Source: Lepturacanthus savala (Eukaryota > Chordata > Actinopteri > Scombriformes > Trichiuridae). From it: 64,000 bases of DNA. The stretch is from NCBI GenBank assembly GCA_030544235.1, contig CM060463.1:37185920-37249919 (forward strand). The letters are read 5' to 3'. The translations under genes were made by a program, and so were the position numbers. Shown piece after piece: positions 34,029 through 43,800 of the stretch (position 1 is the stretch's first letter; each line of letters begins with the position of its first letter). The notes under the pieces are model-generated. The model was not told the DNA's origin and searched no databases. It worked only from the letters and a program-made list of their open reading frames with translations.

Positions 34029-35215
34029 TCCATCTCAAATCTACCTGTATGTCCTTCTCTTTATCTATTTTCCCTTAGGCCAGACTCGGCTGGGAGCCTG
34101 GCCTTCTTTCTGGTGCTCTTCGACCTTCACCATCTCCTGAACTTCCTCCTGAGGCTTTCCTTTGATCTTTGATGAAAGCCAGCTGATTCCTGCCTTGATC
34201 TTCTGGAAAGCCCAGCTGACCAAGCCAACCACCTTTGACTTGGCTTTGGAAAGGGCCGCCATGATCCTCCCTGTTCTGTTTGGAGGTGCTGCCTTTTCCT
34301 CCGAGGCTGCCTCTCTCTCAGGAGAGACCTCAGTTTCCCTGGTGGCAGGAGGTACTTGTGTGTATGGCTTGCAGGGCGCTGGCCATACACCTGGCTTTTT
34401 CACAAATTGGACTTTCTTGAACCTGGTGGAAAGAGGTTCTTGAAGCCCTGGATCAGTCTTTGGGACTGCGTCAGCCTTCTTCTCAGGACCAACCAGGGAG
34501 TTTGCTTGTGCTCCTAAATAACCAGAAGTACTTGCTCCCTGGTTAATGGATGAAGCTTTCTCCCACAGGTCCTCCTCTCTGACTGGAAGGAAGGTACTGA
34601 CGACTGCCGCTTGCTCCCACAGGTCCTCCTCTTGTGATGAGAGAACGTTTGCTGTGTTAGTCTCCAGCAGATCGTCCTCTCCGTTTTGTTGCCATCGACT
34701 GTCCGCTGAGGTTTGGTCCCACAGGTCCTCCTCCGTGTCTTTTTGCCTGCGGTTCTCAGCCGTGGCCTTTTCCCACATTTTCCTCGTTGAGGCCGGGTTC
34801 TCGTACCCATGCAGATATCCTGGGAGATTGGCTGCCTCGGTGTGCTCGGGCGCCCTTTGTTGGTTGACTCCCAGAGCACGACCGATGGTGGAAATCAGCC
34901 GATTATCAAACACCCAGAGAGGCATCTCCTCAAAAATGGTTGTTTGTCAGAGATGAAGATGCTGCTTCTGCTTTCTGTTATCCACGTATGGTTTGAATGC
35001 TGAGAACACGACACCAGAACACTAGCTTGTCTGTCTCACCCCTACTCTAACGCTGGGACTCGGTAAAAAAAGAAATATCCACTGAGAGATTTGTTTTTTC
35101 ACAAAGTGAGGACCTGATGGCATTGACCTATATTTATAGACTTCAACTTCAAAGCCTCCAGAAACTCTTTGATGATGCAATAGATGCAACAGGTCTGCGT
35201 GACGTCATGTTCACC
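32600..35215. repeat. Segmental duplication, module copy 3
   Basis: Matches modules 1 and 2 up to the first CRE, then diverges near 35215, so the CpG-rich divergent region is absent. At 32928-32950 a short replacement puts the inverted pair CCAGGACTTAGC / GCTAAGTCCTGG in place of sequence found in the other copies. Confidence 0.93.
34065..34925 (-). CDS. Duplicated single-exon gene of unknown function, copy 3 (286 aa, full form)
   Basis: Longest member of the family. N-terminus MPLWVFDNRL as in the other copies. Residues about 40-125 hold a degenerate acidic/tryptophan repeat: WEKA (51-54), EEDLWDQ (65-71), EDDLLE (83-88), EEDLWEQ (99-105), EEDLWEK (117-123). The C-terminal 70 residues are basic and amphipathic. 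Copies 1 and 2 lack 64 residues here, which fits recombination between the repeated segments. TATA at 35131-35138 and three CREs upstream. It has no homologue that I recognise; no signal peptide. This probably represents the ancestral form. Confidence 0.6.
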   Translation of the reverse strand: MPLWVFDNRLISTIGRALGVNQQRAPEHTEAANLPGYLHGYENPASTRKMWEKATAENRRQKDTEEDLWDQTSADSRWQQNGEDDLLETNTANVLSSQEEDLWEQAAVVSTFLPVREEDLWEKASSINQGASTSGYLGAQANSLVGPEKKADAVPKTDPGLQEPLSTRFKKVQFVKKPGVWPAPCKPYTQVPPATRETEVSPEREAASEEKAAPPNRTGRIMAALSKAKSKVVGLVSWAFQKIKAGISWLSSKIKGKPQEEVQEMVKVEEHQKEGQAPSRVWPKGK

Positions 35216-35288
35216 TGCCACATGCAGGTGACGTCATGCAGAGCCTGGAGAGCCTGAGTCCGATAGGTGTACATGACGTCATGTACAC
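35131..35288 (-). promoter_or_regulatory. TATA box and three CREs, copy 3
   Basis: TATAAATA at 35131-35138; TGACGTCA at 35200-35207, 35229-35236 and 35274-35281. The last sits at the centre of a perfect 22-base palindrome, 35267-35288 (GTGTACATGAC and its reverse complement). This copy has lost the downstream CpG region but gained a CRE. Confidence 0.6.
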
Positions 35289-35379
35289 ATCCCCCCCCCT
35301 CTCTCTACTGTGTAATTACGTCCGTCGTTATTTTTTTTATTATTGCTATGAATAATAGCGGAACCAATCAGAGTCGGGC

Positions 35380-35535
35380 AGGGGGCGGGGCACGTGACCG
35401 GGTCCTTTAAACCCAGATAACGAAGCTGATCATAACATCATTTTACAACATACACATGGCAGCAACAGCGGGGCTTACACGCTTCAGCAACACGGAGAAC
35501 AACTGCGTCAAAGTGAAGTCGATCAAACGGATATG
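35380..35535 (+). promoter_or_regulatory. GC-rich promoter-like stretch with short ORF
   Basis: GGGGCGGGGCACGTGACC combines a GC box and a CACGTG E-box; an ATG at 35457 opens 26 codons (MAATAGLTRFSNTENN...). It could be a first exon or the far side of a promoter shared with the module. Nothing further in frame was identified. Confidence 0.25.
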
Positions 35536-35769
35536 AACCAAGAGAACAACAAAAGCATCAGGCTTCATGGCCCCAAATAATAAAACAACACAAACTCAAA
35601 GCGGTTCAGCACCGCGGACAGAGAACGATTGACTCCCACTTTAACTACTTCCACTAATGAGAGCAGTAGTAGGCATAAGCTATAGCCTATATCAATAGCT
35701 GTAAAGTTTAGTAAAACTCACGTATTCACGTACAAACACAATATACGTTCTATATAGACCTACTCACCG

Positions 35770-36534
35770 CTATTTGAAGGGCATACACGATCCTTGCGCT
35801 CCGTGAACTAGTCCATGATGCTCTGTGTCCATTTTTGTTGTAATACGGAGCATTTCGTTGGCAAAAAGCCAGCAAGGCTCACAGTAACAGCGTCTAATTT
35901 TGGGGGAATAGCACATCCAGCTGCGAGGAAGTTTCATCCCAACTTTAGTAGTAGAGGTGAAATAACTTTGGGAAAAACACCGATTGTCGTTACCGGTGGG
36001 GAATGGACCTTTGGGTCTGCATGGGTCCATCTTTAGTATATATATATATATATATATATATTAATGTTGGCGTCCTGGATGTTTTCAGAAAAATTGGCAC
36101 GATCAGTGGGAAAAAGGATCCAGAGGAGGAGTTTGATCATCCACGGTGTGTGTGTCACCTGTAGCTGAGGACACCTGCTGCTTCTGTCCAGTGTCCAGAG
36201 GTGAGGACGGGGTCTGGCTATACCCTGGAGCAGCTAGCAACTTAGAGTCCCTAACATCACCGCTACACAGCTGAAAGAGAAATAAGATGAAGAAGATTTA
36301 GTCTCTGGGCGGCTGGTCTACACTATAATACCAACCACTTTACAACTAACCCACACATTGTGTGTTAGTGTAGTGATTACCTGTAAGTCTGGCGGGTCGG
36401 ACTCGTTGCCAACAACAACGTTCATGTCCAGGACCAGGAGGGCGAACAAAATACGTGTCGAGTTTTTGTAATTTGGCTTTTTCCTGCTCCATTTTTTCCT
36501 TTTCTTTACACTTTGTGTTTATATGGACGGTCAC
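35770..36534 (-). pseudogene. hAT/ZMYM1-like TTF zinc-finger gene remnant
   Basis: Reading on the minus strand: a first exon (36534 to about 36382) with MTVHINTKCKEK and KLQKLDTYFVRP, ending at a CAG/GTAATC donor after a one-base frame change. The next exon starts at 36270 after a TTTCAG acceptor (LCSGDVRDSKLLAAPG...). Its frame breaks near 36100, then resumes through an in-frame (TA)n run into MDPCRPKGPFPTGNDNRCFS and CYCEPCWLFANE. The latter parts resemble the TTF-type zinc finger before the hAT dimerisation domain in ZMYM1-like transposase-derived proteins. The frame ends at 35770 with the transposase core missing. Two frame breaks and the truncation make it a pseudogene. Confidence 0.65.
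36037..36062. repeat. (TA)n microsatellite inside the hAT-like remnant
   Basis: Alternating TA run of about 26 bases lying in the middle of the decayed coding frame. Confidence 0.9.
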
Positions 36535-36539
36535 TCATT

Positions 36540-36830
36540 TTAACTTAACTTTAAAAATGCTAGCTAGCTAGTCTCTGTCCGTTGACTGGTGGATTTAGAA
36601 CAGTCACTCGGTGCGCTATTGGGTTGCCTAGCAACGATCCCCACCAGGGTGATTGATTACTCCTGCCTGTATGTTCGATGATTGCTGTTCAGTGAAGCCA
36701 GAGAGAAGACGTTAGTTCTGTGTCCGGTCGTTTTATTTCATTAACAAGTGTTTACTCAGTGAATAATCTAACCTCCCTCCACTCGGATGTGATACAACAA
36801 CTAAACAACATGGTGTCAGAAGTGAGATGG
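36540..36830 (+). mobile_element. Gypsy-type LTR end and primer-binding site
   Basis: The stretch ending ACAACAACTAAACAACA is followed directly by TGGTGTCAGAAGTGAGATGG (36810-36829), the form of tRNA primer-binding site seen in fish Ty3/Gypsy elements. The LTR start is not clear. The internal sequence that follows is inverted gag, not the expected leader. Confidence 0.55.
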
Positions 36831-36966
36831 AGATTTTGACTTCGTCGTCCTTGTCCAACGAGCCTGTAGCAGTCATGTTCAGCCGGAATCTCTGTTCCCA
36901 TCGGCGCCATTTTTCATCCAGATTACCGGTCAGAAGAAGAGGTGACGGTGGCTGGAATTGCTCCAT
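36733..36966 (-). pseudogene. Gypsy-type gag N-terminal fragment, inverted relative to its LTR
   Basis: Starts MEQFQPPSPLLLTGNLDEKW and continues to the KDDEVKI region, matching the start of gag in fish Gypsy elements. It is truncated at about 36838 where minus-strand reading enters the oppositely oriented LTR/PBS; the rest of the ORF is LTR read backwards. Confidence 0.6.
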
Positions 36967-36969
36967 CGC

Positions 36970-37740
36970 TAGTGAGATGCTAGCTAAACTATTCTAGTCA
37001 GAAACTCTAAGACAAATACTTCGATAAAAGTGCCTCAGTTACAAAATAAAATACGTTTGGAGACAATATCGTTGATATAATGATATAATGTGAGAGTGAA
37101 ATGAAGCCAGTTATACAACACAACATTTATTTAATATTTTACACTTACGAGCCTTCATCACTAAAGTCAGTTTTGTAAAGAACAACCATGACTGATCCTG
37201 ACTGAGACAACCTATAATCCCTCATACATCCAGTCACGGCAATGGCGGTCATTATATAAATAAGTTGCTAATATAAACATGGCTGCTATGGGCTCCAGCC
37301 GTGGGAGAAACCCGCCTTTTCCAGCCGGAGCTGAGCGAGAGAGAGGCCCAGCTCCACCAGGACCAACCCCGGCCCGGGCCTCCACCGGCCGGGGTTGGGG
37401 GCGTGTCGCCCCGCCAACCCTGTTACCATATCATTTTAATTAAAATAATCCTAAATTATTCTCTCAGATCAAAAGGGTTTGACTCATTTTCCTTTAAAGG
37501 GTTTATGCAATCATATGAAAAATATCTGAGTAAATATTGTAGAATAAATACTGAAATTAATAAAGTTAAATATGTTATTATTGAAAACTTGGGGAGACAG
37601 ATTTTGAACGTTGTTAAAATTAATTTAAATCAAGTTATGTGAAATCAAATGGTTATTCAGAGAGAATGTTACTGTATTTACTTAATAATTAAATCGTATA
37701 TAAATTTATATATTTAAATAAATATATAAACAATTTATTA
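36970..37740. other. Intergenic, no gene recognised
   Basis: Contains a GC-rich patch at 37290-37425 with inverted GGCCCGGGCC-type sequences and an open frame of 113 codons whose second half is AT-rich and unlike protein. The rest is AT-rich. Confidence 0.5.
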
Positions 37741-37769
37741 AGGACAGTTTACTATGGAACTTCGAGTCC

Positions 37770-40655
37770 TCCATGTTTTTTATTAATTTATTTTATTATG
37801 GCAGCTCCAGTCCTCCATTTTTTGTATTAATTAATTTTATTATGGCAGCTCCAGGCCTCCATTTATTTATTATTAATTTATTTTATTGTGGCAGCTCCAG
37901 TCCTCCATTTCTTTCAATTAATTAATTTTATTATGGCAGCTCCAGGCCTCCATTTATTTATTATTAATTTATTTAATAATGGCAGCTCCAGTCCTCCATT
38001 TATTTATTATTAATTTATTTAATTATGGCAACTCCAGTCCTCTATTTATTTATTATTAATTTATTTTATTATGGCAGCTCCAGTCCTCCATTTATTTAAA
38101 TGAATTTATTTTATTATGGCAGCTCCAGTCCTCCATTTATTTAAATTAATTAATTTTATTGTGGCAGCTCCAGTCCTCCATTTATTGAAATTAATTTATT
38201 TTATGATGGCAGCTCCAGGCCTCCATTTATTTAAATCAATTTATTTTATTATGGCAGCTCCAGTCCTCCATTTATTTAAATTAATTTATTTTATGATGGC
38301 AGCTCCAGGCCTCCATTTATTTAAATTAATTTATTTTATTATGGCAGCTCCAGTCCTCCATTTATTTAAATTAATTTATTTTATTATGGCAGCTCCAGTC
38401 CTCCATTTATTTAAATTAATTTATTTTATTATGGCAGCTCCAGTCCTCCATTTATTTAAATTAATTTATTTTATGATGGCAGCTCCAGGCCTCCATTTAG
38501 TTATTATTAATTTATTTTATGATGGCAGCTCCAGGCCTCCATTTATTTAAATTAATTTATTTTATTATGGCAGCTCCAGTCTTCCATTTATTTAAATTAA
38601 TTTATTTTACTATGGCAGCTCCAGTTATTTAAATTAATTTATTTTATTATGCAGCTCCAGTCCTCCATTTATTTAAATTAATTTATTTTATTATGGCAGT
38701 CCTCCATTTATTTAAATTAATTTATTTTATTATGGCAGCTCCAGTCTTCCATTTATTTATTATTAATTTATTTTATTATGGCAGCTCCAGGCCTCCATTT
38801 ATTTAAATTAATTTATTTTATTATGGCAGCTCCAGGCCTCCATTTATTTATTATTAATTTATTTTATTATGGCAGCTCCAGTCCTCCATTTATTTAAATT
38901 AATTTATTTTATGATGGCAGCTCCAGTCCTCCATTTATTTATTATTAATTAATTTTATTATGGCAGCTCCAGTCCTCCATTTATTTAAATTAATTTATTT
39001 TATTATGGCAGCTCCAGGCCTCCATTTATTTAAATTAATTTATTTTATTATGGCAGCTCCAGTCCTCCATTTATTTAAATAAATGTATTTTATTATGGCA
39101 GCTCCAGTCCTCCATTTATTTAAATAAATGTATTTTATTATGGCAGCTCCAGTCCTCCATTTATTTAAATTAATTAATTTTATTATGGCAGCTCCAGTCC
39201 TCCATTTATTTAAATTAATTTATTTTATTATGGCAGCTCCAGTCCTCCATTTATTTAAATTAATTTATTTTATGATGGCAGCTCCAGTCCTCCATTTATT
39301 TATTATTAATTAATTTTATTATGGCAGCTCCAGTCCTCCATTTATTTAAATTAATTTATTTTATTATGGCAGCTCCAGGCCTCCATTTATTTAAATTAAT
39401 TTATTTTATTATGGCAGCTCCAGGCCTCCATTTATTTAAATTAATTTATTTTATTATGGCAGCTCCAGTCCTCCATTTATTTAAATTAATTTATTTTATT
39501 ATGGCAGCTCCAGGCCTCCATTTATTTAAATTAATTAATTTTATTATGGCAGCTCCAGTCCTCCATTTATTTATTATTAATTAATTTTATTATGGCAGCT
39601 CCAGGCCTCCATTTATTTAAATTAATTTATTTTATTATGGCAGCTCCAGGCCTCCATTTATTTAAATTAATTTATTTTATTATGGCAGCTCCAGGCCTCC
39701 ATTTATTTAAATAAATGTATTTTATTATGGCAGCTCCAGTCCTCCATTTATTTAAATAAATGTATTTTATTATGGCAGCTCCAGTCCTCCATTTATTTAT
39801 TATTAATTAATTTTATGATGGCAGCTCCAGGCCTCCATTTAGTTATTATTAATTTATTTTATTATGGCAGCTCCAGGCCTCCATTTATTTAAATTAATTT
39901 ATTTTATGATGGCAGCTCCAGGCCTCCATTTATTTAAATTAATTTATTTTATGATGGCAGCTCCAGTCCTCCATTTATTTATTATTAATTAATTTTATTA
40001 TGGCAGCTCCAGTCCTCCATTTATTTAAATTAATTTATTTTATTATGGCAGCTCCAGGCCTCCATTTATTTAAATTAATTTATTTTATTATGGCAGCTCC
40101 AGGCCTCCATTTATTTAAATTAATTTATTTTATTATGGCAGCTCCAGTCCTCCATTTATTTAAATTAATTTATTTTATTATGGCAGCTCCAGGCCTCCAT
40201 TTATTTAAATTAATTAATTTTATTATGGCAGCTCCAGTCCTCCATTTATTTATTATTAATTAATTTTATTATGGCAGCTCCAGGCCTCCATTTATTTAAA
40301 TTAATTTATTTTATTATGGCAGCTCCAGGCCTCCATTTATTTAAATTAATTTATTTTATTATGGCAGCTCCAGGCCTCCATTTATTTAAATAAATGTATT
40401 TTATTATGGCAGCTCCAGTCCTCCATTTATTTAAATAAATGTATTTTATTATGGCAGCTCCAGTCCTCCATTTATTTATTATTAATTAATTTTATGATGG
40501 CAGCTCCAGGCCTCCATTTAGTTATTATTAATTTATTTTATTATGGCAGCTCCAGGCCTCCATTTATTTAAATTAATTTATTTTATGATGGCAGCTCCAG
40601 GCCTCCATTTATTTAAATTAATTTATTTTATGATGGCAGCTCCAGGCCTCCATAC
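37770..40655. repeat. 45-bp minisatellite, about 64 units
   Basis: Units contain GGCAGCTCCAGTCCTCCATT (or AGGCC), then TTATTTAAATTAATTTATTT and TTA(T/G)GAT. The 45-base period keeps a frame open, giving MAAPVLHLFKLIYF-type repeats that are not considered a gene. 39295-39975 and 39975-40655 are two copies of a 679-base higher-order unit. The array ends about 200 bp before the receptor start codon. Confidence 0.97.
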
Positions 40656-40852
40656 AGTCCTGCTGCTGGTGAATAATAAGTGAATTCAGCTCCAGACTCA
40701 ACAACTTCTCCATCAGAGTTCGCTGCTTTACTCACTTTTTATTAGAGAAAAGCTGCAGCACATGTCTGCAGAACAGACCAACAACACGGATTTATTACAT
40801 TTAGCTAAATAATAATACTAACATTTTTTAAGGATTTTTAATTTTAATAAAA

Positions 40853-43800
40853 ATGAGCCTGGTTCTGTGTCTTTTGCTCCTCTCTCTCGGGACCGCGGAG
40901 CTCCGCCACCTCCGCCCGGCCCCTCGGGACTTTCAGCCGGGAGTGGAGCTGGAGACGCGGCGGGCGGAGGACGCGGGCATCCCGGCGGAGGATGCGGGCA
41001 TCCCGGCCGTGGAGCCCCAGGAGTCCCCGGGGAAGCCCGACAGCTCCAGATTCGCCAGGGGAACCAAAGACGGGACTCTCCGGAAAAGAGACCCGGGCAG
41101 CACCTTCGGCCAGCCGCGGCGGCGGCTCGACGACCCGGGCGGATACTTCACCTCCAGCACGCCGCGGTACACCCCCCCTCGGCCGGGGAACGGGTCGGCG
41201 CCGGGCCGCGGGCCCCCGGGGCTCCTGAACCCGCTGTTCCCGGTCAGGGACGGCTCTTACTGGGCGTACGCCGTGATGCTGCTGGCGCTGCTGCTGTTCG
41301 CCGCCGGCGTCGTGGGGAACCTGGCGCTGATGTGCATCGTCTGGCACAACTTCTACCTGAAGAGCGCGTGGAACTGCGTCCTGGCGGGTTTGGCGTTCTG
41401 CGACTTCCTGGTGCTGTTCTTCTGCCTCCCGGTGGTCGTCTTCCACCAGCTCACCTTGAAGCGGTTGCTAGGAGACCTGTCCTGCCGCCTCGTGCCTTAC
41501 CTGGAGGTGAGAGGGCGTGGCCACAGGTGTTCATGTTAGTGTTAGGGCCACTGGGAAAAACAGTTTAACTTTTTAAATTCATTCTAGAAAAAAGTCAGAA
41601 TTCTGACTTTTTTTATTAGTTCCACAAAAAAGTGAGACAAACTTTAATCTCAGAATTCTGACTTTTAATGTTATGTATATTATATTTATGTTTTATTCAT
41701 TCTAGAAAAAAAGCCTGAATTCTGACATTTTTTCTCAAAATTCTGAGAAAAAAGAAATTAGAGAATATTTTTATTCATTAAAATTCAGAATTCTCAGAAT
41801 CTCTGAATAATTACATCTATTTCGTAAAAATTCTGAGATTAAAATCAGAATTCTGACTTTTTTTTATTAGTTCCACAATAAAAGTCAGAAAACTTTAATC
41901 TCAGAATTCTGACTTTTTTTCTGGCATAAATTAAAAAAACTTTTTTTTCAGAAATGTTCAGAAATCAGATGTTTTTTAGAATAATTTAAAAAATACCACA
42001 TTTTTCAGTGGCCTTAACACTCTTATATATAAAAAAACACATTTAATCAGAGGAAAACACTCAATTATTTGTTATAATCTGAATAATTTATAATATTTAT
42101 AATTAAATGTGTTATTTAAATGTATGAAAAAAGCACTCAGATCTATTTAAAAACAGGATATAAACTGTAAAACTACTTCAATACAAGTAAAAGTTATACA
42201 TTAATAATCTATTGAACTATTACCAATAATTATACCTACTTTCACCATGTCTGTTAATATAAAATTATAAATACATGAATAAATCAACATGGAACAGCAT
42301 GAAATAAGAAACTTTAAGGAGGTTACTATAGCAACAGGTGCTAATTCTGTATTTCTATTCCTGGTACCAGTTTATTCCTGCAGCATCTTCCTCTATTTTA
42401 ATCTCATTTTAATTAAATTCTGTTGTTTATTAATCTCATGATTTCCTGTCTTCAGATCCTCTTTTCTTTTATTCAAGTCTAAAACAAGAAAAACTGCAAC
42501 TCCTCAGAAAGTTTAACCAGAGAATTCTTGATGTTTTTTAGGTTTTTATTTAAACACTGAATCAATTTAAGACCAGATCTCCGTCCGTCATTATTTAAAC
42601 AGAGTTTATCTGTAGCAGAACATACTGAGGCAGCTCTAAAACAGATTAATGTGATGATAATTAACTTCAGTCAGTTTCTCTTATAAATGCAGAGTTTTCA
42701 CACGGCCTGTGCTGTTGTTACAGCCCCGTGTTGGACTGATTGTCATGTTTTCCAGTTTAATAAAGAGACACAGCCGTTCTGTGATGAATGGCCTGTTTGT
42801 GTCTCCTTCTCTTCAACAGACACTTCCTTCTTGGCTCTTTTGGCTCTTTCAGTCGTCTGTTATGAAGCATGAAGGGTTCTGTTCTCCTCCGGTTAACAGA
42901 GCACAGCAGTGACACACACTTATCACACACACTTTATTTAGAGGTTCACACACTATAGAGGCCAGAGGAGTTAAACTCAGTTTGTTCCCGGGCCACGTCA
43001 GTGTTCTGGTTTCACTCAAAGGCCCAATTATTAAGATCATATATGTATTATTATTATTATATCTGTTATTATAGTAGATAATTAGCTCTCCACTCATAAT
43101 AGTGCTGTTAAACAGAATTTATAAATAATGTTGTATTGTTGTTAATGTCTAATTATTAAACATTAACATCATCACAGATATGTAGAGACTCATACCAGAA
43201 TCTGCTGATAACCACTATTAACTATTGATTTATTTCATGAATCTATGGTTTAGTGTTGCTATGCTAAATATTAAAGAATAGAAAGAACCAGAAAGTAATG
43301 ACAGATGTACTTCAACAAAGGAAAAGAAGTCTGTGAAGCTCTGGAGGGACCACAGGAAATGAGGTGGCGGCCCAGATCTGGGCCCCGGGCCTCAGGTTGG
43401 ACACGTATGAGAGAGAAAATAACATCAGTGCTGCAGCATAAAAAAACAGGAGAAAAATGATGGAAGTTGTTTTAAATCAAGTTCATTTATACAAAATATT
43501 AAAATCATTAAGAATTAAATTAAAACCAGTGAAGACAGTTGATTAAAGGAGGAGAAAACGACTATTTTCATTCATCTATTGATTATTGATACAATTATTT
43601 GATAGCTTAGTTCATTAAATGGTTTAAATGTGGATCAGTGTTTCATCAAAGCTGAAGATTCAACCTAAAATGTCTTTTTTGTCCAAAGATCATCAGTTTA
43701 GAAGCTGGAACCAGAGAATTTAGACATTTTCTACTGAATAAATGACTCATATTCATTAAAAGAGTTGATGATTAACTCTTTTAAACAAAAATCAGCATCA

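Noticed and set aside
36080..36165. Plus-strand frame reading FRKIGTISGKKDPEEEFDHP
   Set aside because: The minus strand of the same bases continues the ZMYM1-like remnant and has a splice acceptor, so the plus frame is a shadow.
38116..40263. Repeated MAAPVLHLFKLIYF ORFs
   Set aside because: The 45-bp minisatellite period is a multiple of three and lacks stops in one frame; no flanking coding signal or splice structure.
40844..41446. 200-codon minus-strand ORF opposite receptor exon 1
   Set aside because: GC-rich antisense shadow of a clearly coding exon; the plus frame has the conserved receptor motifs.
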